Part shown: positions 1 to 10,961 of the stretch, piece after piece
Layout: every line of letters starts with the position of its first letter
Position numbering within the stretch: the stretch's first letter is position 1
From: Zygnema circumcarinatum
Lineage: Eukaryota; Streptophyta; Zygnematophyceae; Zygnematales; Zygnemataceae
Direction: 5' to 3'
Assembly: GCA_037447605.1 (NCBI GenBank)
Contig: CM074808.1
Span: 2,551,730-2,615,729 of the forward strand
DNA length: 64,000 bases
Translations under genes and position numbers: made by a program
Notes under the pieces: generated by a model
What the model was told of the DNA's origin: nothing
Database searches by the model: none
The model's input: only the letters and a program-made list of their open reading frames with translations

Positions 1-1583
1 AAGTGATGGGGGATTCGGACCAAGCCGGTTGCAATGCCGCGGCAATCTGGGCAGTGCGTGAGCGGGCAGCAGGATCGGGCTCAGCACCCAATGCGTTTGT
101 CAGGGAAGGGGAGTCCATGGGGTGCAGGTGGATGGGCGGACGTTGCAGGATGGTGTAAGCGGGTGAAGGAGGTGGAGAGGCCCGAGGCGAGAAAGGGGCG
201 AGGTTCTGGGTGGTGTGGGAGTAGCGGGAGCATGTGTCCATGAAGGTGATCTCTGCGGGTGGGCTCCCTGCCCGGCGCCTCTTTCCTTTTAGGGCCTTCT
301 CGCGAGAGTCTCGCATGCGCTACGGGCATGCGTGTCCCGTGATCTGGCGGAAAGGTGCGGAGTCCATGGTCGCCATTTGCGGATTATGATTGAGCCCGCG
401 AGGCAAGGCAGGCGCCCTCACGGAACCCCTGCCTCTGTCATCGGCGGCGCCGAGATGGCTGCAGCGGCTCTCTTGGTGTCTTGTCCCGGAATAAGGAGCC
501 CGATATCTGGGCGAAACATCTGGTATGAGATTCCTGCGGCCAGCTCCAATAAGGATCGCGGATCGCGAAGTGCAGGGGAAAGGGGAAGAGGGCTTGAGTC
601 GCTGGCTATAGCGAGAGGCACGCACCATAGGGGCTGCACGGGGCGTCACTGGCGGGGATCTCTTGGGAGAAGGTAACTTGTTCACAGAAGATGCTGGCGG
701 GGTGTTACAACCTCACGATTACGTGTCTTGAGGAGCTGCTGGTAGGAAGTCGATCTTGTATGAGTGGATGCAATAGCGTTCATGTAATGTGGTGCGTACA
801 TGTCGGTTGCCTCTCTCTTGATCACATACAGATCCGCTCTGCCCTTTGGCTCAAGGCACAGGCATGGCTGGCGGTGAGTTGTCAGCTGGCGGCTCACGAT
901 CCAGTGGAGATCGCTTCGGTGATGGCCTTGCGGAACCCGGAAGAGCCGGAAGGGAAAGTGAGCCTTGAGGATTCTCGTCGTATTTATGCGCCGCGAAACG
1001 CCTTTCGATGGTCGAGCGGCAGCTGCGTCCGCTGTAGCACTACATGTAGCGAAATGCGGTCTATACCGATGATTGGATCACAAGAAATCCAGCGTTGTCA
1101 CGAGAAAACTTGCCCAGATAGCCAATGCTCTTGTCGGGGTTCTTGCGGCGACATCCGCTTTGTGCGGTTCAGGGCTGACTTCCAGTTGAGCGCCTCTCTT
1201 GCGTCTAAGGGCGGCTTGATCGCGGTGCTTCGCCGGGTACGCGCGGCGCAGCTACTCACTCAAAGATAATACCGGCCCGAGCTTGCTCTTCACGCTGGCG
1301 GTGAAGCCTCTTGTGATGCGTGGTATCCACTGCGCTCGCTCTTTTCGAGGAATCATTCTTTATCAATTTTGGTCATCATCTCTTCCATCTTCTTTGAGGC
1401 TTCGGTCATTTCGTGTCAGCTTACTGCGGGTTGGTGCGAAACTGGAGGTCGCTGCGATGCGTCTGCCCTTGCCCACTTGAAACGCTTGCTTGGGGCGCGG
1501 GGATGGGTAAGTTGTGAGCATGGAGGTGAGGGTGTCTTCGGGAATCCCTTGCTCTGCTGCGGGGTAGCGTCTGCGGCTGGCAT

Positions 1584-2593
1584 TGAGTGTTAGTGTATGA
1601 TAGTTAGACATTGTATAGCACGCCTTAACTTGTTGTGGTATGATTTGTAGGAACATGAGATCTGTGGCGTGAGTACTCTTGGGTTAGGAATATGCGGTGC
1701 TACGACTTCCGGGTGAGTACTTGTGCGAAGTCGCCTTGAAATCTGAGCAGCGAAGCGCCGATTAGACCTTGTGGCAGCAGCATGTCTTGTGAGGAGAGCA
1801 GACCTTGTAACTTTGGTGGAATTCAGCCTTGTGTGCGCCAATTCGCAATCTGAACGTAGCGCAACTTTGATTAGTCGCCCAGCCTTGAAGCGCGAAAGCA
1901 GCGAGAAGCGCAAGATTGCTGGCGGAAAGCGACATAAATATTTGGCGAAGCAGGAATGCGCGCGGCGTGAACCCACTTCGCAATGCCAGTCGCGAAGTTC
2001 AAGTATACGGCAGTAGCCGTGAGCGAAAAGCTTTGAAGAAGCGTAACAGCCTTTATGCAGACGAGTATGCAGCAAACAAGAAACTTAAATTACAGCCGTA
2101 AATTTCTGGCAACTAGCAGTCAGCCTTCACGAAATCGCCCACCGAACTTCAGTATAAATTTTTGCAATGGCGGGGCCGAAGCGTGACATGTGTCACGTCA
2201 CGGACACCGTATTATATAGTCATAGTTTTATTATGGGAAGTAACCGCCCTTTACTTTGTCATAGTCTCGGGTCTTATTACATTGCACGCTGCGTCTTTAG
2301 CTGGCTGCTACACTTGTGTAGGTGAGGTGAGTGAGTGAGAGAGGGACCTTGAAGTAGTGGGAGAACCATTGTGGGAAGGCAGTTTTATTATAAGAGTTTT
2401 AAGTGAGCTTTCTCTAGCTTACTCTCTCATTGTGATTTCATTTGTGCTTGTCTTGTAGCTTCATTACATTTGTTATAGGCTGATGAGTGAAGTAAGATAG
2501 AGCTTTGAGTGTTTGAATGTAACCCGTCAGGTAGAACCAAGTTCCAATAGGCGACACCAGGTGCGCGGTGGGAGCAAACCCACTGCTTCAACA
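1584..2593 (+). repeat. 5' LTR of the copia-type element
   Basis: The start, GTGTTAGTGTATGATAGTTA, recurs at 6,764 and the end, cttcaaca, recurs at 7,755-7,762. Both copies share a central block around the phrase ttattatgggagtaacc (2,229 and 7,411). The copies differ by many substitutions and small indels. Confidence 0.8.
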
Positions 2594-2595
2594 AG

Positions 2596-2607
2596 TGGTA
2601 TCGAGCC
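2596..2607 (+). promoter_or_regulatory. Primer-binding site of the copia-type element
   Basis: TGGTATCGAGCC lies three bases after the 5' LTR. It is one deletion away from TGGTATCAGAGC, the usual site complementary to plant initiator-methionine tRNA. Confidence 0.7.
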
Positions 2608-3650
2608 CAATTGGCGAGACCGCGTGAAGTTCAACGTCAGTTGATGGATTTAGGACTACAAGGGGAACCAGGAATGGCGGTTTGGTTCCCTTTGCTCGTG
2701 GGGCGGTACGGTAGGAATGCGTTGGCGGCACCATCAAGGCGCAGTGCGGCGGAGGGAACCTGGCGGGCGGTGGAGATTCGGCGGCGCTGCGAATGAAGAC
2801 CAGAGACAACAAGGCCTCACCCGAGGTCGTCATGGCGTGAGAAGTCCCTCTTCCATGTTTGTACCGACCTTGAGCTACACATGCTTGTAGAGATACTTAG
2901 AGATGTGATGTAAGGATAGCATGCTAGTCAACCTTTACAGGGCTAAGGAAAATGAAGATGTCACCGGAGTGGAATATATGGTCGTTTGATACTCTAATGG
3001 AGAGAGATTTATAGCCCATTTGCAGCGGGTTAGAGGAGACCATAAAATCAGCCCGATTTCTGAGGACTGCAGCGATTTGATGTAGCAGTTGCGGCTCTTG
3101 AATTTGTTTCTAAGCAGCTACCGTGATGACCTTGAGCAAAGTGGCAGGAGGATCAGGAGGAGAACCTTGTCCCAAGACGTTGGAGGCACTTAGGAGAAGG
3201 TGTTGGCTGCTGCTGGCGACAAAGTTCAAGAGGAGGTCTTGTAGAGGCGGGCCGTGGGAGCGCCTGCTTGAGGGCGTGTTGTCGCGGCAAGGCGGAGGCA
3301 CCTGGCCGGCTGACCTGAAGCAAGGAACACCCAAGATGGGGGGGGAGGAGCATGTCGTCATCGCGTCGAAGGGATTCAAGGGAATGCACTTTTAAATGCA
3401 AGCGAGGCGCAGAGCACAGTTGCGAGTGGCGGTGGGGCGAATCTCATGCTGGCTGAGCGTTCTGATTTTTGTTGGGAAGAAGATCCGGGTTAGCGGTCTG
3501 GCGGCCATAGGCGATCGACTACAGCGCTTCCGCGCATGTGGCGTGGCCGGAAATGTTCTCCTGGCTGGACACCTTGGGAAGGGATAAGTCCTGTTCACTT
3601 TCGGCTGACGAGGAGAGGGTAGCCCGGTTACAAAAGGAGGTGTAGTAAAG

Positions 3651-4022
3651 ATGATCCTCGGAGACGGCTCTATCATCTACGAAGAAGAAAGAGAAGAGCG
3701 GTTGTGCATCGGTGACGTACTTCATACTCCTGACCTGAAACAGAACTTCATGTCTGTTAGTCAAGTATGTAAGAGGGGGTACGAAGTCACCTTTAAGGAG
3801 AAGTCTTGTGTAGCTACTCACCTAGAGTCGGGGAAGCGGCTGTTTGAGGGGTATGAGAAGGGAGGCCTGTATTACCTTCATTATAGGAGAGAAGAAGATG
3901 AGGGTGTGATGGCTGTAACTGAGGGTGCAGTAAATCTTTGGCATCGTAGACTTGGTCATCTAAACCATAGGGGGACTGCAACAGCTTGCTACAAAGGGGC
4001 TGGTCCGCGGGTTAGACGTTGA
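3651..4022 (+). pseudogene. Copia polyprotein remnant, GAG-pre-integrase region
   Basis: The 123-residue frame contains LHTPDLKQNFMSVSQVCKRG and LWHRRLGHLNHRG, hallmarks of the GAG-pre-integrase segment between protease and integrase of Ty1/copia polyproteins. The LWH..LGH zinc-finger histidines are present. After 4,022 the frame is lost; only fragments of the integrase core can be traced (a TD..V..TP..A track near 4,135-4,200). No complete domain survives. Confidence 0.75.
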
Positions 4023-6760
4023 CGTAGTTGAGAAGGAGCTAGGCTTTCTTGAGAGTGTGTAGGGGAAGCGCCTGAGGAGACCTTTCGAGGTGGAGAGAGT
4101 CATTTCACAGCGCAAGAGAAGCTAGGGTGGTTCATACCGATTTGTGTGTGGACGTGACACCGACAGCAGCCCAGGAGGGCTTCGCTACTGTCACCTTCCT
4201 GGCGATTTTTCGAGGGAAAATTTGAGTGAAATTAAGTACAAATCGAAGCTTCCCAGGCGTTCCCGAGATTGGCAGAACTCAGATGGGCGGCGGTCGGCCG
4301 AAGGCTGGCAGCTGGGACAGGAGGAATTCAGAGTGAGAAGGAGTTGGCGGGTACTTGAAGGCTCATGAATAAGGCAGGCTACGCTCCTTACTCCCCTCAA
4401 AGTAATGGGCTGTGAGAGGGTAATAGGGTGGCCAGGGGCATAGCACACGGACCATGTTGATAAATTCCCCGCCAGGCATCCCTTTTGAGAGAAGCATTGA
4501 TGACATAGCACCTTAGAAATAGATACTTATCTACGTGCCAAGATGAGTTCGAAGAGATTGTGGAGTGGGAGAAACCCGGTGTCCCACCCCAGACCTTTGG
4601 AAGCCTTGGCGCTGGTGGCAGTGCGAGAAGAAGCGGCGAAGAAAGTTCGACCCCGAGCCGTGGAAGGGTACCTTCACCATTTCTGGCATGGGTGATCGCA
4701 CCTACGGGTGTGGAACCTCAGCGGCGAAACAGTCGCGAGCTGAGAGCGTTACGGTGTAGACGGCGGTGGCTTCGGCTAGGTGAGACCCGCACCCAAAGCA
4801 GGTTTAGAGGTATTATGCGAGGATGTGGGGAACCCGGCGAAGGCATGGGCGCCCGCTCAGTCCCGGCTTTCCGGAGGAGATCGGCACGCGAGGCGAGGAG
4901 GCTGGCCGAGCTTCGCGCCCGGCGATGGAAGCGGCCGTGGGAGGATTGAGCAGAGGCGCATGGCGGAGGCGCAACCGGCGGAGAGCGGCACCACTACACA
5001 CTCACTGTCGCGGCGAACTCGGCCGAAGCGTACCTTGCATGAAGATGCGAGGATTTGGAGGCGAGAGAGAGAGCTATGTGAGCATACTCCGAAGGTTTGT
5101 CGAGTTTTCTTCAACGAGCGGGCGCAGGACCTCGGAGCACCCGACAGGCGAGGCCTTGAACTAACTTTGAAATACGAGGAAAGAGTGCCTCGGTTCAGCG
5201 GACCTGTGCCTTGTTTATGATCACCGAACACTTAAACCTTTGAGGAAGCGCTTACGGCGGGGTCAGTAAAGTGGCGGCGGCAATGCGGCTTGTGAAGTGG
5301 GGCAGTTCTTTGAGAATGGCACATGGCGACGAGGAGGCTGAGAGAGGAAGGAAGGCCATTGGATGCAGTGGGTGTTGAGTGGCAAGCGAAAGAGGGCCGA
5401 AGTCGGCCAGATTCTGGCGGCTGGTGGCGAAGGACTGACGGTGCGGAATCGACTACGAGGAGACCTTCGCCCGTGGTGGTTCAACTCCCTCCAGTGCCCC
5501 TATCGATTGCGGCGGTAGGGGATCTGCGTACGCGCTCGGCTTCGATATCAGGCCCGGCGTTTGCATGCGGAGATCTTCGAGATCTACATGAGTGCAGCGA
5601 GAAGGAGAAGTTGTCGGCGGGAGCATCGTTTGTCGTCTTGTGAAGAGTGCATGCTTATTGAGGCCCAGAAAGCAGCCCGGGGATTTAATGCGAAGAGAAT
5701 TGATGACCTCACAGATGCGGATTTCTTGTGATTCGAGGCGGATCATTAAGGTGTGCAGAAGCGAAGAAGATCTCATGTGCGTTGGGATCTCATTGGGCGA
5801 CCTCATAATGGTGAGCCTCTCATTGGAAAGATGATAACGTTGCGGCATTTTGGAAGTAACTAAAATGTCGGATCTAGGGGCCTTGATATCTTTCAGAAAG
5901 AATGCGGTTGAAGAGAGGCGGGGCGGTAGCTTATTTCTTTGCCTTCGAGAAGAATACGCCTTGAATATACTTGCGAGTTGAAAATGGAGGAGTGTAGTCT
6001 TGTTGGTCAGATGGAAGACAGAATCACGATTGTCGAGATATGATCGCGGCGGCAGTCGCGGAGATACGAAGGAAATATGCGAGATGCCCGTCACAGTCAG
6101 CGTGGGGAAGTTTAATGGCAATATCTAATGATAGGTACTTCGTCGACTTAGCCGTAGGCTTCGGCAAGTCGGTTCATGGAAAGAATCCGGTCACGAACAT
6201 TGGGAGAGCGTGAAGCGGATTTTGAATTCGTGAAAAGGACTGCTGGTCGATTCAGTTGAAAGGGGCCAACAGTGATGGTACACGACTCGGTGGGGAGAGT
6301 GATGTGAGCCAGCGTCCACGATCGGCGGTCGGAGATTTGTGTTCACAGCGAGCGGAGGAAGCTGGCGATCTCATGGGCTTCAGTTACAATTACGATGGCC
6401 TTTGTCGGAAAAACGCGAAGGAAATTACATGGGGCGTGCCATGCGCAGCGAGAGGATATTAGTTCCAACATTTCTTTTGATGAATGTAGCAACGCGAAAC
6501 ACCATTATTTCTTTTACGGACAACCCGGTCATCATAGCCCTCATGGAGGAGCCACATTGTTTCATAAGAGGCAAAGAAACACGTTAAGGGTGCGATATCA
6601 TTGTAAAGTTGAGCGAAAGGAAGGATGATAGTGGTGAAGTTTGTAGGAATAAAAGAAGCATTTTAGCAGAACATGTTGACCAAGGGGTAGTGGGGAGACA
6701 ATACTAGTGAGCGGCAATTGGTGGGCTAGGGCCCATGAGGAGCTGAGTCAGGGGGATTGT

Positions 6761-7762
6761 TGGTGTTAGTGTATGATAGTTAGGCATTGTATAGCCTGCT
6801 TACTTAACTTGTTGTGGTACTTTTCGGTTGCTTAGGAGCAGCAGAATCTGCTAGAGGCGTGGTCTCTTAGATTTAGGAGATAGCCAGTTACTCGGCCTTC
6901 AGGTGAGTGCTTGCCCTTGAGAGTGCCTTGGTCTGAGCGGCGGCCAGCAAATTGAACCTTGGCGAAACACATGTGTGAGGAGAAGCGAGACAGCATAACT
7001 TTATTGGTCAGCGCTGGCCATGATTAGCGAAATGCAGACAGCAGCGCAGCACTGATTAATGCAGCAGCGAAGCGCGAAACGGGCATAAAGTGCAGCCTTG
7101 AAGCGACACCAAATATTTGGCGGCGAGCGAAATGCGCCCACGTGGACCGCTGCAATGTGGAGTCGCGAGTTTAATCATCTGGCTTGCGAAGTGTCGGCGA
7201 GCTGGCCCAGGAAGAGGCTGGCCAGCTTATTGTATGCCGGGCAATTATGCTGGCGGAAACAAGAACAAATTGGTGAGTAGGTTCTGAGCTGACTAGCCGA
7301 TTATTGTCTGAAGTGCGCCCTTTCGGACTCGGTGCATGGGTTTCGCGATGGCGGGACGCGGCGTGACATGTGTGTCGATCACGGACACCATATTATAGTC
7401 GTAGTTTTTATTATGGGAGTAACCATACGCTACTTTGTCATGAGTCTCGGGTCTTGGTACCTTTCGTCTTTGAACACATATATTGGTAGTAGTGAGAGGA
7501 CGCGAAGTAGTGGGAGAACTTCATTAATGGGAAAACGATTTTATTATAAGGAGTTTTAGAAGCGTGAGCTTTTCTCCCCAACACTCTCTCATTATGATTT
7601 CATTGTGCTTGTCTTGTAGCTTCATTACATTATTATGGGCGATAGGTAGTAAGATGAAACTTTGAGAATGTTTAGATGTCTTCATCCGTGGGAACTCAAG
7701 TTCCAATGGAGGGCGACACCCGAGGTGGCGCCGGAAGTGGGGAGCAAACCCCTGCTTCAACA
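6761..7762 (+). repeat. 3' LTR of the copia-type element
   Basis: Mate of 1,584-2,593. It is preceded by cagggggattg, a typical copia polypurine tract. It ends at 7,762, and immediately afterwards the sequence returns to reversed gag of element A. Confidence 0.8.
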
Positions 7763-7796
7763 GCTGCTGTGCTTGAAGGGACTCCTGGTGCAGTAG

Positions 7797-8198
7797 TTAT
7801 CCGACTGAGCTCCCGTGGCATCTGTCTCTGGTGGGCCGCGGAGGGGACCTCAGGTTCGAACGGCACTCCTCTCCTCCACGGCATGCGGCGTGGCGGCTTG
7901 GCTGGCTGCAAGCTTGATAAATCCGGCGTGCATATTGCAGCCCGAAGTTTATAGCCCATCCTTTGCTGGAAATGGGTAGCTGCAACTCTTGTCGACTCGA
8001 TACACTCCAAGGTAAGCGAGGCCCAGGATAAGGGTTCTCTTCGGTGATGCCCATCTTCAGTCTTTCTCTGACTGCTTCTTCCTCTGAGTCTGAATCCGTC
8101 CTTGGATTTCGGATCGCCTGTTCTTCTTGAGGTCCCAATTCTCCATCTGAAAACTCATGAAGATCTGCCTGTCCTTCTTGTTGCAGCTCTTCATCCAT
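7797..8198 (-). pseudogene. gag N-terminal fragment of element A
   Basis: Reading starts with MDEELQQEGQADLHEF at 8,198 on the minus strand. The same N-terminus occurs at 12,030 (+) in element B. The frame then runs into sequence that is out of register with element B. The remainder of gag resumes left of the copia insertion, at 1-1,583, and is broken by stops. No intact gag protein can be read. This is a retrotransposon capsid remnant, not a host gene. Confidence 0.7.
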
Positions 8199-8291
8199 GG
8201 CGGTACGTGACACGAGGTCACGCAAGGATCGGCAACCTCCGCGTATCAAAGATGCGTGGATCACGCCGCAAAACATACGCTCACGATGCAA

Positions 8292-9286
8292 GATAGGGTA
8301 GGGTTGAAGGAAGCTGAGCTAGTTCACCGGTCTTTGTCACGACCCTTTCAGCGGCGTCCAGATGCTGAAATTGATGAAGGGTTGGGTTGGTTACGTGGAG
8401 TGCACTGCGGCCTTAGAGCCGGGATCCAGGAGGTCCGGAGATGCCTTGTGAAGGCGTAAGGGATCACGAAGATGTTCCCCACCGGCGGTGAACCCGATCG
8501 CGCCAAGAGCCTTCTTGGGGGCTCTCCTCCTATCCTCTCTTGACTGGTCTCTTAGCTAGGCTTCTAGTTATCATTGGTCATTGGGAGGAATGTAAGGCGA
8601 GGGATAGAACAAGATGGTAGCTTGGCATAGTGGCTTGACAAGGGGAAAGCGATTACTCAACCTAGATAAGGTTGTATTTTTGGAAATCACCGGCCAGCGG
8701 TTGGCGGGGATTAATCATTACAATGAAAGTATCTTCTCACTGAAAATCTTTATGCGGCTGGGCTGAATGGGGCCGTCACGAATGCTATAAACCAAGAAGA
8801 CTCTTTCTCTCTCTCTCTCTCTCTATCTATGGCATGGAACTCTCTCTCTCTCTCACACTTAGCATCTGACTGGTATTGAAGAGGAAGAAGAAGAACAAGA
8901 CAACAAACCACCGCGGCAAATACAAATACTAAGCCCGGCACTAAAAGACAAAAAGCATCACCGACATCCCATCTACTTAACACGACAATAGATCTTGAGC
9001 CTTAGCGGTGGCGGCCTCGATTGTATTTGCTTGAAGGCCTGGCTGACTACGATGGAGCGCCGGGATAGGTCCAGCGAATGATGTCGGCGGCCTTAGGCGG
9101 TGTTCCCGGGGAATGCGCCTTGTGGATGGTGTCTTCAGTGGGCGCCAACACATGAAGCGCCGCCTTTACCGCATTCTCCGTCGGCTTCTGGATTCGGTAC
9201 GATCCGTGACCGCGAAGAAGGCATATGTCAGTACAATTGAGCTGGCCTTGGTCAGATGAGAGCGCCCAGCTCTCGTTCACGCTACA
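8292..9286 (-). repeat. 5' LTR of element A
   Basis: About 995 bp, collinear on the minus strand with the 5' LTR of element B (10,962-11,946). Shared landmarks are the outer end reading TGTAGC, a block around 9,190-9,250 matching 11,000-11,050, the (CT)n tract at about 8,805-8,860, and the inner end at 8,292. Divergence from the element B LTRs is visible throughout, so the two insertions are not recent copies of one another. Confidence 0.8.
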
Positions 9287-9299
9287 CGTAGCGGCTTCA

Positions 9300-9445
9300 G
9301 ATGCCGAATAGTACGAAAAGTACGGATGAAATAGGATAGTGCGGCCCCAACACAAGTTACCATTACCAGGTGGTTTCAGCAAAATCGGGCGAAATATTGA
9401 GGCCTTTTCGAGGAATTGGTAAGTCGAGGATGACCCCCCTTTGTA
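9300..9445 (-). repeat. Degenerate copy of the GGGGGTCCTCG inverted-repeat element end
   Basis: Reverse-oriented copy of the end that recurs at 9,768, 10,398 and 18,701. Shared landmarks are GGTGGTTTC.GCAAAATCGGG, the aatattgagg block, and the GAGGATGACCCCCC terminus. Element A lies against its inner side. It is more diverged than the other copies. Confidence 0.6.
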
Positions 9446-9701
9446 GACAAAATTGTTTGTACTTATTTGTGGAACTTTGGATGTACAAAGCGAGAAAATA
9501 AACGGGTTTGCAGAAACCGTTTTTTTTTGCGGCGGTCGCCTGGCGTTGACTGTACGAAATTATTGTCCTTTCAGTAGGGATGGCCCGCGTTATAAATTCC
9601 GAATACATTATTTACTTTTCAACGGGTTTAAAAGTAGTAATATATTATAAAGTAAAAGACTTTATTATATATATTATACCCATTCGTTTTGAACAATTAA
9701 C

Positions 9702-9757
9702 GACCGTACGACCTAACTCGTACGGTCGTACGGTCGTACCATACCAAAATTAGGTCG
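9702..9757. repeat. GTACGGTC palindromic short repeats
   Basis: Tandem and inverted GTACGGTC units around the phrase gaccgtacgacctaactcg, just outside a copy of the inverted-repeat element. Low-complexity subterminal sequence with no coding content. Confidence 0.5.
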
Positions 9758-10154
9758 TTTTGGCGTTGGCGTTGGGGGTCCTCGTATTTACCACCCCTAG
9801 GAGTGCGTCCTCAACATTTTCGCTCCGATTTTGCCGAAACCACCTTTTTGTACGGTAACTTGTGTTAGCCGTACTATTCGTACTGTTCGTACTAGCCGTA
9901 CTATTCGTACTATCTACCAGCACTAGCGATTCACGAGGCTTCACGCCAAAACTCACCTAATCTCCCGGCTCGTGAGTGCGTGCGGCCGTAGCGCTTCGCT
10001 CTTCTCCCCTTCTTCACGGCTCGTCTGATCACGATCACACAGCCCGATATTATGGTATTGTCGCGTGCGGTACATGCGAGCTGGACGAACAACAGCGAGG
10101 AAAACTACGTCACATCGTCCGCGATATGGCGATGCGATCACGATACAAAAAGAG

Positions 10155-10200
10155 GCGATGCGATGCGATGCGATATCATGCGATGCGATCACGTCTTGTC
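10155..10200. repeat. GATGC short tandem repeat
   Basis: Runs of gatgcgatgcgat with interspersed atcatgcg and gatcacg. The same arrangement recurs at 10,663-10,705 in the second copy of the surrounding element, so the array was duplicated with it. Confidence 0.7.
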
Positions 10201-10279
10201 AACATGAACTCTAACATAATACCGCCCGTCTATTCGTAACACGAACCTTATATATGCAAATTTAATATTTTCGCCTCAT

Positions 10280-10360
10280 TAGGGGGTGTCAGACTTAACA
10301 AAATGTTACGAATATCGAGTTTTTAGTATTACGAGAATTTTTTAAGTCTGACACCCCCTA
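10280..10360. mobile_element. 81-bp MITE with perfect 19-bp terminal inverted repeats
   Basis: Both ends read TAGGGGGTGTCAGACTTAA facing inward, exact over 19 bp. They enclose about 43 bp of AT-rich sequence. The flanks match 10,909-10,935, where the MITE is absent, so filled and empty sites can be compared directly. The outermost TA may be a TA target duplication, as in Tc1/mariner (Stowaway-like) MITEs. It encodes nothing. Confidence 0.8.
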
Positions 10361-10397
10361 TTGTGCCCGGAACCAGGGTGGAAAATATGAGGACCCC

Positions 10398-10961
10398 CTA
10401 CAGTGGGGGGTCCTCGAATTTACCACCCCAAGGAGTGCGTCCTCAATATTTTCGCCCCAATTTTGCCGAAACCACTTTTTTGTACGGTAACTTGTGTTGC
10501 CCGTCGCGTTAAATACTGATGCGTCGCGTGCGCCTTGTTAAATGCTTGTCCCGTCTGATTACGTCTTATCTGTACTAACCCGTTAGAACTACGCCAGCAC
10601 CTAATCACCCTTCGTGCCGCCCGTAAGGCTAAGCTCTTTTCCCGTCTTCTTGATTTACGTCACGATGCGATGCGATGCGATATCATGCGATGCGATCACG
10701 ATCACGAAACTCCCGATGGTTGGATAGCCTTGTGACGGTATAATACGGCGGTATACGTAAAGTATGATATGTCATGTCACGATACGATGCAAAATGATAC
10801 AACACAATACGGTACGATATGGTATGGTACGATACGTACGGTTAAACATAAACTCTAACAGAATACCGCCCGTCTATTCGTAACACGAACCTTATATATG
10901 CAAATTTAATATTTTCGCCTCATTTTGCCCGGAACCAGGGTGGAAAATATGAGGACCCCCT
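10398..10961 (+). mobile_element. Small TIR element, copy 2, abutting element B
   Basis: It begins TA|CAGTGGGGGGTCCTCG at 10,396. About 100 bp of its left end is the inverse of 18,600-18,701, which ends CCCCACTG|TA. The TA-CAGT ends resemble Tc1/mariner-type elements. The right part (10,926-10,961) repeats the right end of copy 1. Element B begins immediately after it, so either copy 2 ends here or the pair 10,398 and 18,701 are the true termini with element B inside. No transposase is visible. Confidence 0.6.

Larger units (their letters stand above)
1584..7762 (+). mobile_element. Copia-type LTR retrotransposon inserted in element A
   Basis: Two ~1-kb LTRs (1,584-2,593 and about 6,761-7,762) flank a degenerate ~4.2-kb interior. 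A primer-binding site resembling initiator-Met tRNA follows the 5' LTR, and a G-rich polypurine tract (around 6,746-6,758) precedes the 3' LTR. The one clearly readable coding piece is a GAG-pre-integrase region at 3,651-4,020. Weaker traces of integrase and RNase H lie at 4,080-4,560 and 6,480-6,680. Target duplication is not clean; the flanks read roughly ggctg and gctgc. LTR divergence and many stops show it is dead. Confidence 0.85.
1..9286 (-). mobile_element. Element A: gypsy-type LTR retrotransposon, 5' part, interrupted
   Basis: Decayed LTR retrotransposon read right to left: LTR at 8,292-9,286, gag start at about 8,198, and further gag sequence at 1-1,583. The two gag parts are separated by the copia insertion at 1,584-7,762. 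Identity is shown by element B in this window: the reverse complement of 1-80 matches 13,937-14,017 almost base for base, 798-850 matches 13,180-13,230, and 7,763-7,810 matches the region around 12,430-12,480. RT, RNase H and integrase would lie beyond the left edge. The sequence just inside the LTR is a mutated iMet primer site. Frame breaks are frequent, so it is inactive. Confidence 0.85.
9768..10396 (+). mobile_element. Small non-autonomous TIR element, copy 1
   Basis: The left end reads TGGGGGTCCTCGTATTTACC, and the right end reads GGTGGAAAATATGAGGACCC, its imperfect inverse. The subterminal part holds irregular GTACT repeats (9,860-9,920). It encodes nothing. The 81-bp MITE at 10,280-10,360 sits within its right part. 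Similar internal blocks (for example aaccttatatatgcaaattt) occur in copy 2, showing that the two tandem copies are related. Confidence 0.55.

Noticed and set aside
3110-3400. 89-90-aa ORFs on both strands in the copia interior
   Set aside because: Decayed gag region of the retrotransposon; no conserved motif in either strand.
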